From CAZBEA01 sp964519355 (GTDB lineage: Bacteria > Patescibacteriota > Microgenomatia > Levybacterales > GWA1-39-11): 24,950 nucleotides of DNA. The stretch lies in contig CAZFJW010000009.1 in NCBI GenBank assembly GCA_964519355.1, positions 1 through 24,950 on the forward strand, given 5' to 3'. A program made the position numbers and the translations under genes. The notes under the pieces are model-generated. The model ran no database searches. It saw only the letters and a list, made by a program, of their open reading frames with translations, and was not told the origin of the DNA. Of the stretch, positions 6,791 through 13,279 are shown piece after piece; the stretch's first letter is position 1, and each line of letters opens with the position of its first letter.

Positions 6791-7158
6791 TTAGTTTTAT
6801 TACTGATATGATTCTTGATTGTGTCAACAACTGATCGAAACGTAGTATCTGTTTTAATAAGACATCCAACAGCTCCATTTTCAAGCGCAAGTTGTGTTTG
6901 GCCTTCGAGATTGGTTAAGACAAGGACTGGAATATCTTTGGTGGCCTCAAGTCTTTTGAGTTCCATAAGAACGTGCATTCCGCTTTTTGATCCAGGGAGT
7001 ACAAGGTCCAAAATAATAAAATCAGGAGAGTAAGTATTTGCAAGGTCAATGCCTTCGTCACCAGTTGTAGCAATTTTTAATTCGAAGTGATGTTCTAATT
7101 GTTTTTTAAATATCGGGAGAAGATTCTGGTCATCTTCAATAACAAGGACTTTATTCAT
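6787..7158 (-). CDS. Single-domain response regulator (first of three)
   Basis: This is a 123-residue receiver domain starting MNKVLVIEDD. An in-frame ATG five codons upstream exists, but the downstream one gives the normal receiver start and an 8-nt leader from a good promoter. Asp9/Asp10, phosphoacceptor Asp51 (LDLVLPG), Thr82 (VLTN) and Lys102 (LIKTD) are all present. It is the most divergent of the three. The kinase gene ends 39 bp upstream and its stop codon lies inside the -35 element of this gene's promoter. The regulators can thus be expressed both with and apart from the kinase. Confidence 0.92.
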   Translation of the reverse strand: MNKVLVIEDDQNLLPIFKKQLEHHFELKIATTGDEGIDLANTYSPDFIILDLVLPGSKSGMHVLMELKRLEATKDIPVLVLTNLEGQTQLALENGAVGCLIKTDTTFRSVVDTIKNHISNKTK

Positions 7159-7172
7159 GGCTGTATGCAACA

Positions 7173-7201
7173 ATTGTACGAGTCTGTCTCAGATTCGTCA
7201 A
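7173..7201 (-). promoter_or_regulatory. Promoter of the response-regulator trio
   Basis: TTGACG (7201-7196) and TACAAT (7178-7173) are 17 bp apart on the minus strand. The TGA stop of the kinase is embedded in the -35 hexamer. The predicted leader is about 8 nt. Confidence 0.55.
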
Positions 7202-8943
7202 GTAAGGGTTGTCTCGCCTTTTTTCTTTTCCATTCCTTTTTTGGGGAGGGTTATTGTGAAGGTAGTACCGATGTTTTCCTTGCTTTCAAGTTCAATCGTT
7301 CCGCCTGAGGCATCAAGAATTTTTTTGACTAGATAAAGTCCCAAGCCTGATCCGTCAGTTACTACTTTTGTAATGTTTGATGCTCTAAAAAATCGTTCAA
7401 AAATTCTTTTTTGTTCTTTTTCGGGAATGCCATATCCCGTATCTGACACGGATAGTGTTATATTCTTTTCATTTTGGGCAGTTTTGATTGTAATTGTTCC
7501 ATTTTCAGGTGTATATTTTATGGCGTTGGTCAAAAGATTCGTTACAATTTCCCTCATGAGTTTGGTATCAAGAGAAATTTCGGGCAGTGTATTATCAAAT
7601 TCTTGTGATATTGTGAGTTTTTTGGTATCTGAGGGAACTTTTTGCGAAGATACAACCTCCTCAACGAGCGAATTTATTTGAGTTGGAACGGGTTCAATAA
7701 TGATTCTTCCAGATTCAATTCTGGAAATATTTAGGAGCGAATTAACAAGTGCAATCTCTTTTTCATTGGAGTCCTGGATGTTTTTTATGTAGTTCTTTTG
7801 CTCATCACTCAATGGTCCTATGTCTCCTGACTGCAGCATTTCAAGAAACCATTTCATGGCAGTCAAAGGGGTTCTGAGCTGGTGTGAAGCAAGAGAAATG
7901 AATTCGGTTTTCATTTTATCCACCTCTTTTTCCCGAGTTATATCTCTGAATGTAAGTACTCCGCCTACCACTTTTTCGTACAAAATTATAGGTGAGATTG
8001 TGAGGTTAACTGGGATAATCGATTCTGGTGTTGTGCCGAGCGAAAGATCGTTTGATGTTTGTATCTTTCGAGTGTGGTAGGATTTTGAGATCAGATCGTG
8101 TCCGCGCGGGATTCTCTTTTTATTGTCATTCCACAAATGAATATGATCGTAAAAGTTCTTGCCGACAACATGCCTGTCTTTTAAATGGAAAAAATCAACT
8201 GTCGCTTGATTGATCATGACTATAAGAAAATCTTGATCAAGTACGATCATTCCTTCTCCAATGCTGGAAAATATCGCCTCATCCCGAACATTTTCCTGTT
8301 TTAGTACAAGTTCTGTTTCTTTTCTGTCTCTCACTTCTTTTGCAAGCTGAATGTTCGTTTTATACAGATCGTTGCTTTTTTGGATCAGGATATTTTCCCC
8401 GATTTTATTAGTATTGACCAGGTAATAAATAAGCCATGCAAAAAAGAAAAAAGCACAGGAAATAAAAAGAAGCGTTGATGGCATATATTCAAGCGGGACA
8501 AGATTTAAGTATGAAATAAGCCACACCACAAGAAGGCCGCCAAGCTCAGTCATGCTCCAAACAAGCGCTTTTCTCTCATCTTTTAAGAGTGCTGCAATAA
8601 CCGGAAATGAAAAAATCCAAATTATTGCAAAATTAGTTACAACGCTTGTGATTAGAAAGTATTGAGTAATATTTATGAGAAGAAGTAGAAATAAGGAAGA
8701 TGCGCTTTCAATATTTTTACTTGTTCTAAGATATACAATTATTATTGCCAAGATCAGAAGTATTGATACATCCAAAATTGCAAGATATGAAAGGTCTTGA
8801 GACAAGTGTTTGAATATCAGAAAGTGAGTAAAAAGACTAAGGGCTATGCAGGCACTGTTGAGGAATCGAATTTTTCTAATGTATTTTGTATTGGATCCGC
8901 CGATAAGACCGGACGAAAGGAATGATAATAGAAGATTTTTCAT
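7198..8943 (-). CDS. Membrane PAS-domain sensor histidine kinase
   Basis: The frame could be extended to 9015, but a promoter (8986-8957) lies inside that extension, so the ATG at 8943 (MKNLLLSFLSSG) is chosen, giving 581 aa. Six hydrophobic segments (about 31-46, 53-72, 82-100, 103-119, 133-148, 156-175) form a membrane sensor with little extracytoplasmic material. A coiled linker (185-220) and a PAS domain (about 222-335) follow. The HisKA H-box has His354 (SHQLRTPLTAMKW). HATPase_c shows the N box (NLLTNAIKYTP, Asn473), the G1 box (DTGYGIP), the F box and the G2 box (GSGLGLYLV). It is a complete, probably active kinase. The three stand-alone receivers downstream are its natural candidate partners. 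Confidence 0.93.
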   Translation of the reverse strand: MKNLLLSFLSSGLIGGSNTKYIRKIRFLNSACIALSLFTHFLIFKHLSQDLSYLAILDVSILLILAIIIVYLRTSKNIESASSLFLLLLINITQYFLITSVVTNFAIIWIFSFPVIAALLKDERKALVWSMTELGGLLVVWLISYLNLVPLEYMPSTLLFISCAFFFFAWLIYYLVNTNKIGENILIQKSNDLYKTNIQLAKEVRDRKETELVLKQENVRDEAIFSSIGEGMIVLDQDFLIVMINQATVDFFHLKDRHVVGKNFYDHIHLWNDNKKRIPRGHDLISKSYHTRKIQTSNDLSLGTTPESIIPVNLTISPIILYEKVVGGVLTFRDITREKEVDKMKTEFISLASHQLRTPLTAMKWFLEMLQSGDIGPLSDEQKNYIKNIQDSNEKEIALVNSLLNISRIESGRIIIEPVPTQINSLVEEVVSSQKVPSDTKKLTISQEFDNTLPEISLDTKLMREIVTNLLTNAIKYTPENGTITIKTAQNEKNITLSVSDTGYGIPEKEQKRIFERFFRASNITKVVTDGSGLGLYLVKKILDASGGTIELESKENIGTTFTITLPKKGMEKKKGETTLT

Positions 8944-8956
8944 AGGCAGTATAGTA

Positions 8957-8986
8957 ATAATACGGACTTGAGAGGTTTGTTTGCAA
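8957..8986 (-). promoter_or_regulatory. Promoter of the histidine kinase
   Basis: TTGCAA (8986-8981) and TATTAT (8962-8957), 18 bp apart, lie in the 55-bp gap between the LytR_C gene and the kinase ATG. A second -10-like TATACT (8953-8948) is closer to the ATG. Confidence 0.45.
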
Positions 8987-8998
8987 GGGAAAAAGAGA

Positions 8999-9859
8999 TT
9001 ATTCGGCGCCAACAACTATAACAACGTCATAATCTGAGTCGTCTTCCAGGGTTTCGACTGATTTTGAAAGTGAATAGTCCTCTGATAAATCAGTCTCAAG
9101 CTCTTTTTGAATTCCGATTTTTGTTTTTTTAATTTTTAGAACAGTTTCGGTATAGTCATAATTATCAGCATTTCCTGTTTCAATTGTTCCTTCGTATCCC
9201 TTTTCAACGAGAAGATTTTTCATTTTTCCTGCCACCCCACTCTCACCTGTTCCATTTTGCACCTCTATTTTTAAGGTTTTTTTGTCCACTTCAGCAGGTA
9301 CAGGTGTGGGGGTTGGTGCTTGGGTTGGAGATAGCACAACAGTTTCTCGGGGTTTATTGTTCCTGTTCATAAATGAAAGTTTGTCCTTTTTTGAATTCAG
9401 AATGGTTCCAGCAGCCAGAGCTACCAGGAGTAAAACAATGAGGCAAAGAAGAATAATTTTTCCCTTTTTATTTCTGAATATTAAGAGTGTTGAAAGAAAA
9501 GAGCGTTTCTTTTGCGCGTCTTTTTCAATTTCATCAGCAAGTGGATATGTTTCTTGTGTGGGTTTTTCAGCGGCTGGTTCGCCAATTGCTGAAATTCCAG
9601 ATTGGACTGCAGGAGTTGTTGGCTCTACTGCTGGTGCGGCTGTAGCCTCAGCTGGGGTTGCAACAGGATCCATCGAAATATTTGTTTTGGGGGTAATTGT
9701 TTCTTCACTCGAAGGCTGCGCACTTGCTTCGCTTATTATTTGTTCACTGCCTGCGGGCTCTTTGGGAGACTCTGATTGAGGCTCCTTTTCAACAGTTTCT
9801 GTCTCACTCTTTCCTTCAACTGTTTCTTCTTTTTTGTCTTTTTCTTCTTTTTTAGGCAT
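8999..9859 (-). CDS. Single-pass membrane protein with C-terminal LytR_C domain
   Basis: The protein has 286 aa. Residues 1-120 are charged and low in complexity (Lys/Glu, then Pro/Ala/Thr/Glu) and presumably cytoplasmic. One transmembrane helix spans about 134-155, followed by a Pro/Thr linker (APTPTPVPAE) and a folded domain (about 195-286) beginning LKIEVQNGTGESGVAG. This matches the LytR cell-envelope-related C-terminal (LytR_C) domain, often found after LytR-CpsA-Psr enzymes but also alone. No LCP catalytic domain is present, so it is not itself a cell-wall polymer transferase. An envelope-binding role is inferred. It starts 2 nt after the stop of the SIMPL gene, so the two are one operon. 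Confidence 0.8.
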   Translation of the reverse strand: MPKKEEKDKKEETVEGKSETETVEKEPQSESPKEPAGSEQIISEASAQPSSEETITPKTNISMDPVATPAEATAAPAVEPTTPAVQSGISAIGEPAAEKPTQETYPLADEIEKDAQKKRSFLSTLLIFRNKKGKIILLCLIVLLLVALAAGTILNSKKDKLSFMNRNNKPRETVVLSPTQAPTPTPVPAEVDKKTLKIEVQNGTGESGVAGKMKNLLVEKGYEGTIETGNADNYDYTETVLKIKKTKIGIQKELETDLSEDYSLSKSVETLEDDSDYDVVIVVGAE

Positions 9860-9861
9860 GG

Positions 9862-10623
9862 TTAGTCTTTAATATAGTATGTAATTGTTACTTGTACGCT
9901 GAGCTTGTCTGATCCGGGATCAATTTGTGTTGGTGCTCCTGCATCCAGCGCAACAGCTGATTTTTCAGAAAACATTGGCATTGGACCAGGGGAATAAGGA
10001 GTTGATTCATAAATCGATGCAATTTTGCCTATTTTAAAGCCCGCAGCATTTGCCAGCTGCTCTGCTTTTTGTCTTGCGGCTATAATTGCTTTTTCTCGTG
10101 CCTTGGATTTCAGCTCGTCATTATTCGCTGAGTCAAAATCTGAGGAAACGCCTCCTACCTGAACACCGATTGCAACCAGCTCGTCAATAGCTTTGTTAAT
10201 CTTATCCAGGTCTTTAGATTTAATGGTTGTTGTGATATTTATTTGAAACCCATTTTCACGGGAGCCGCCACTAGGGAGAATTTCATAATTTGGATTTATA
10301 TAGTATCCATCAGTTTTTATATCTTTGTCTTCAAATCCAAGATTTTTGAGTACTTGTTTTGCACTTGCTTGTTTAAGATTTCCCTTTTCTTGTGCCTCTT
10401 TTTCAGTTGTACCCTCTTCATTGATTGTGTATGTTGTTGTATGCGAGTTAGGAACTGCCTCAACTTCCCCAGTTGCATCAACTGTGAATGTTCCTGGCAT
10501 GGTACTCGTACCAATTACATTTTGACCCGTCAGCTTCTGATATGTCATAACTCCCAAAAGCAAAAAGATAACGGTTAACAGAGGTGGAATGAATTGATTA
10601 ATATTTAAGTGGACTTTTTTCAC
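9862..10623 (-). CDS. SIMPL-domain (DUF541) exported or membrane-anchored protein
   Basis: The 253-residue protein starts at GTG (10623). A promoter positioned 9 nt before this codon supports it. An N-terminal hydrophobic anchor (residues about 12-28) is followed by a SIMPL domain from about 45 to the end. Typical elements are the VDATGEVEAVPN opening, the QASAKQVLKNLGFEDKDIKTDGYYINPNYE stretch (about 83-113) and the long helix AREKAIIAARQKAEQLANAAG. Related proteins (BP26, YggE-like, Oxidative-stress DUF541) oligomerise in the periplasm or at the cell surface, and their function is poorly defined. The gene is co-transcribed with the LytR_C gene, suggesting a joint envelope task. Confidence 0.88.
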   Translation of the reverse strand: MKKVHLNINQFIPPLLTVIFLLLGVMTYQKLTGQNVIGTSTMPGTFTVDATGEVEAVPNSHTTTYTINEEGTTEKEAQEKGNLKQASAKQVLKNLGFEDKDIKTDGYYINPNYEILPSGGSRENGFQINITTTIKSKDLDKINKAIDELVAIGVQVGGVSSDFDSANNDELKSKAREKAIIAARQKAEQLANAAGFKIGKIASIYESTPYSPGPMPMFSEKSAVALDAGAPTQIDPGSDKLSVQVTITYYIKD

Positions 10624-10631
10624 AGTAGTTT

Positions 10632-10661
10632 ATTTTAGAGAGAATTAGGAATAAATGTCAA
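10632..10661 (-). promoter_or_regulatory. Promoter of the SIMPL-LytR_C operon
   Basis: A perfect TTGACA (10661-10656) and TAAAAT (10637-10632), spaced 18 bp, lie just after the pyrB stop. The predicted start is about 2 nt before the GTG at 10623, so the transcript is nearly leaderless. Confidence 0.65.
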
Positions 10662-10676
10662 GAAGATAGCAGGTTC

Positions 10677-12194
10677 TCATATTTCTTGGTGCTGAATTCT
10701 TCCAAGAACTGCTGAAAGGAGAGCTTGTCTAACATACAATCCATTTGTTGCCTGTCTGAAGTAATATGCTCTGGGATCTGTATCTACTTCTGTTTTTATT
10801 TCTCCCACTCTAGGAAGCGGATGCATCAGTATCGTGGATCCTCCGTACCTGTCTAACACATCTTGTGATACGGCAAATTGTTCCTTCAAATCACGATATT
10901 CTTCGTCAGTTATTCCATTCATTCGTTCCTTTTGAATCCGTGTCCAGTACCAAAAATCTGTATCTTTTGGTACATCATCGAATGACTCAATGACCTCCAG
11001 ATTTAATCCCATTCCAGACCATTTACGTAATTGTTCGTTTGTTAACCTTAATGATTGAGGCGAAAGTAGAAAAAGTCTATTGTTTTTGTAAAGCGAGAGG
11101 CCATCTAGGAGGGAGTGTACGGTTCTGCCATTTAGAAGGTCACCTCCCAGTACTCCTGTTATATCGTTCAGCGACCCTCTTCTCTCTCGTATAGTGTAAA
11201 GATCTAAAAGAGCCTGTGTCGGATGTTCTCCTGCTCCATCACCCGCATTTATCACAGGGATGTCTACTGATTGTGCAGCAATTTTTGCGCTGCCCTTATT
11301 GTAGTGCCTCAAAACCACAGCATCAATATGATAGCCTCGAAGAATTTTCATCGTATCTTCCAGGGTCTCCCCCTTGGCAGCCGATGAGAAAGCTTCCGGA
11401 TTTTCGATGAGTTCAACTCCTCCTCCAAGACGTTGAGCAGCTTGACTGAAGGATACCCTGGTTCTTGTAGAAGGCTCATAAAACACTAAAGCTGTTGAAG
11501 TGCCGCTCAGTGTTCCAAGCTCAAGCTTTGCATTCATGGCTTCTCTCATTAAATCAGCCGTATTAAATAGGAGTCTCAGAGACTCGGGATCGAATTGTTC
11601 AAGTGATAGAATATTCTTTCCTTCAAAGTCACCATCAATTAATTTTCCTTTGTACTCTGGATCCTCACTTGTTTTTCTGTCCTCACTCCCCTTTTTATCC
11701 ATACTAATAACGCTTGTGAATCCAGGGGTTAGTTCCACTGAAGCATCAGGCAAAATTCTCAGTTCAATTTTCTCTACATCATGCGTTGTGATTTCTAGTC
11801 CATCTTCTCCTGAAAAATCTGCAACCCATTTATAATATTCAGGATCTCTTCTGATGCCTCGGAATACAGATCTGCCTAAATCTTGCTTCTGGGCATCTGG
11901 CGCATACTCTGCTTTTATATTAAAGTCTTCCTCGTGAATTATAACCTGAGCACTTTTGTGAGCCGAATTTCTTACTACTGCAAAAGTATCTAAGTCTACC
12001 TCAGGTACTCCGTTTTCATTAAATCTTTTAGGAAGTGTGGTAAAGACGTTCTGTAAGTCCATGATGTCACCTGGGGTCATCGCGCCAATAACCGGAGGAA
12101 GAGGAAATTGGGGTTCATGAGTATTTTTAAAATGCGGGGCGGCAAGATCTGCACCAAGCTCTATATGTGCCCCTGATTCTGCAACTGATGTCAT
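10677..12194 (-). CDS. pyrB: Aspartate carbamoyltransferase with a long unknown N-terminal extension
   Basis: This enzyme joins carbamoyl phosphate and aspartate in de novo pyrimidine synthesis. The catalytic chain occupies about residues 190-505. It has the carbamoyl-phosphate loop Ser242-Thr-Arg-Thr245 (FYEPSTRTRVSF), Lys274 (KGETLEDT), His324 in GEHPTQALLDL, GRTVHSL (356-362), the aspartate-site Arg in TRIQKER, and HPLPR at 458-462. The usual length is about 300-310, so roughly 190 residues are extra. They are acidic, soluble-looking and have no cysteine cluster, so they do not resemble the zinc-binding PyrI subunit. I do not recognise them. No Shine-Dalgarno sequence precedes the ATG, which overlaps the stop of a 40-codon upstream ORF. 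Confidence 0.95.
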   Translation of the reverse strand: MTSVAESGAHIELGADLAAPHFKNTHEPQFPLPPVIGAMTPGDIMDLQNVFTTLPKRFNENGVPEVDLDTFAVVRNSAHKSAQVIIHEEDFNIKAEYAPDAQKQDLGRSVFRGIRRDPEYYKWVADFSGEDGLEITTHDVEKIELRILPDASVELTPGFTSVISMDKKGSEDRKTSEDPEYKGKLIDGDFEGKNILSLEQFDPESLRLLFNTADLMREAMNAKLELGTLSGTSTALVFYEPSTRTRVSFSQAAQRLGGGVELIENPEAFSSAAKGETLEDTMKILRGYHIDAVVLRHYNKGSAKIAAQSVDIPVINAGDGAGEHPTQALLDLYTIRERRGSLNDITGVLGGDLLNGRTVHSLLDGLSLYKNNRLFLLSPQSLRLTNEQLRKWSGMGLNLEVIESFDDVPKDTDFWYWTRIQKERMNGITDEEYRDLKEQFAVSQDVLDRYGGSTILMHPLPRVGEIKTEVDTDPRAYYFRQATNGLYVRQALLSAVLGRIQHQEI

Positions 12195-12313
12195 GAATAT
12201 GTATATAAAATTAGTAAATTATAATTTGAAAAACTCGAATGTATTTTTACCGAAAAAGAAGAGAACAATTGGAGACTTAAAGCTTTTTCTAGTACGTCAA
12301 ATTGCAATGACAT
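12191..12313 (-). CDS. Possible 40-codon leader ORF of pyrB
   Basis: An ATG at 12313 opens a 40-codon frame that ends in TGA overlapping the pyrB ATG (ATGA). A strong promoter reads into it with only about 6 nt of leader. The peptide starts MSLQFDVLEKALSLQ and is rich in Ser, Leu, Phe and Tyr, and its later mRNA is U-rich. The placement recalls the enterobacterial pyrL leader peptide (44 codons) that mediates UTP-sensitive attenuation of pyrBI, but no sequence similarity is claimed. It could also be a chance frame, or merely the 5' leader of pyrB. Confidence 0.35.
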   Translation of the reverse strand: MSLQFDVLEKALSLQLFSSFSVKIHSSFSNYNLLILYTYS

Positions 12314-12325
12314 TCTAGAAGTTAG

Positions 12326-12354
12326 AGTTTAAGACGTCGGGTGTGATATGTCAA
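12326..12354 (-). promoter_or_regulatory. Promoter upstream of pyrB and its leader
   Basis: A perfect TTGACA (12354-12349) and TAAACT (12331-12326) are exactly 17 bp apart. The predicted start near 12319 gives pyrB a leader of about 125 nt, far longer than for most genes here. Short palindromes in this 172-bp gap (GACGTC in the spacer, then TTCTAGAA, ATTGCAAT and AAAGCTTT) could be operators. Confidence 0.6.
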
Positions 12355-12366
12355 TATGAAAATTTA

Positions 12367-13212
12367 CTATGAGAAATTATTTTGAGCTGAGGCAGCTGAT
12401 AGGAGGTTCTGGAATAGATACGCAAGATTGAGAGGGCCAATACCGCCGGGGGTTGGAGTATAGAATGAAGCGACATGTTCAATTTTCGCCTCGTCATAAT
12501 CTCCCGCCAGCTTGCCGTCGGCATTCCTATGTATACCAACTCCTATAAGGATAACTCCTTGAGTGATGAATTCTGGGTCCACTACATTTTCTTTTCCGAC
12601 TGCACTGATAATTATTTTCGATTTTTTTAATATTTCTTTTCGATCTTTTGTCGAACTATCTATTATTTTTGGAAAGAGCCCTATTTTTTTAAGTCCATTG
12701 ATGATAGGTTTTCCTGCTGTTTCACCTTTCCCGATGACAGATATAGCTTGTCTTATTGGGCTGTTATGAATTTCCGTGGCGTCTAGCAGTTTTTCAATAT
12801 GAGTGATAATTTCTTCTACTGCGAGCCATACAGGTACCGCAAAAGGCGAGTCACTTCGAAAACCATCAATATCTTTTTCTTTTTTAATGGCATAAATTAT
12901 TTTTTCCCGGTCATATTTTTGAGGAAATGGACGCTGGACTATGAGCCCATTGCAAGATGTGTCATTATTGAGTTCATCTATTGTTGCAAGGAGTGTTTTT
13001 TCATCCGAATCTTTTAAATTAATAAGTTCCGCATTTATTCCCAGCTTTTCAGCTAGTCGTAACTTTGCACCAACATACGTGCTCCACGATTCTTCATCGC
13101 CGAGCGTGATGATGGCAATTTTTGGAGTGATCGAGTGATTTTTTAAATCTTGTGCACGTTGCAAAAGACTTATTTGCATTTGGTCAGCAAGTAATTTACC
13201 GTTAATTTTCAT
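12367..13212 (-). CDS. folD: Bifunctional methylene-THF dehydrogenase/cyclohydrolase FolD
   Basis: FolD oxidises 5,10-methylene-tetrahydrofolate with NADP and hydrolyses the product to 10-formyl-THF, feeding purine and formyl-Met synthesis in the cytoplasm. The 281 residues match the family length. The catalytic Tyr and Lys are in STYVGAKLRLAEKLGI (Tyr47, Lys51), the VQRPFP motif corresponds to VQLPLP, the KDIDG motif is intact, GKGETAGKP replaces the usual GRSxxVGxP, and the C-terminal signature reads TPGGIGPLNLAYL. Substitutions such as GKGETAG and LN for MT indicate a divergent CPR-type enzyme. An extended -10 box ends 7 nt before the ATG, implying a leaderless mRNA independent of the upstream fusion gene. 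Confidence 0.94.
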   Translation of the reverse strand: MKINGKLLADQMQISLLQRAQDLKNHSITPKIAIITLGDEESWSTYVGAKLRLAEKLGINAELINLKDSDEKTLLATIDELNNDTSCNGLIVQRPFPQKYDREKIIYAIKKEKDIDGFRSDSPFAVPVWLAVEEIITHIEKLLDATEIHNSPIRQAISVIGKGETAGKPIINGLKKIGLFPKIIDSSTKDRKEILKKSKIIISAVGKENVVDPEFITQGVILIGVGIHRNADGKLAGDYDEAKIEHVASFYTPTPGGIGPLNLAYLFQNLLSAASAQNNFS

Positions 13213-13218
13213 ATTCTT

Positions 13219-13227
13219 ATTATATCA
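13219..13227 (-). promoter_or_regulatory. Extended -10 promoter of folD
   Basis: On the minus strand TGA-TATAAT (13227-13219) ends exactly 7 nt before the A of the folD ATG at 13212, predicting a leaderless transcript. Confidence 0.65.
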
Positions 13228-13279
13228 GGATCAGGGACGGCATTTTTAGCTTTGTCTTAGAATATGGAATTGGGTGTAT

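Noticed and set aside
7159..7173. Upstream ATG for the first response regulator
   Set aside because: It coincides with the -10 region of the promoter and adds five residues before the normal receiver start.
8944..9015. Longer N-terminus of the histidine kinase starting at 9015
   Set aside because: It would overlap the LytR_C gene and place the kinase promoter (8986-8957) inside the coding region. The extra residues are not needed for the first membrane segment.
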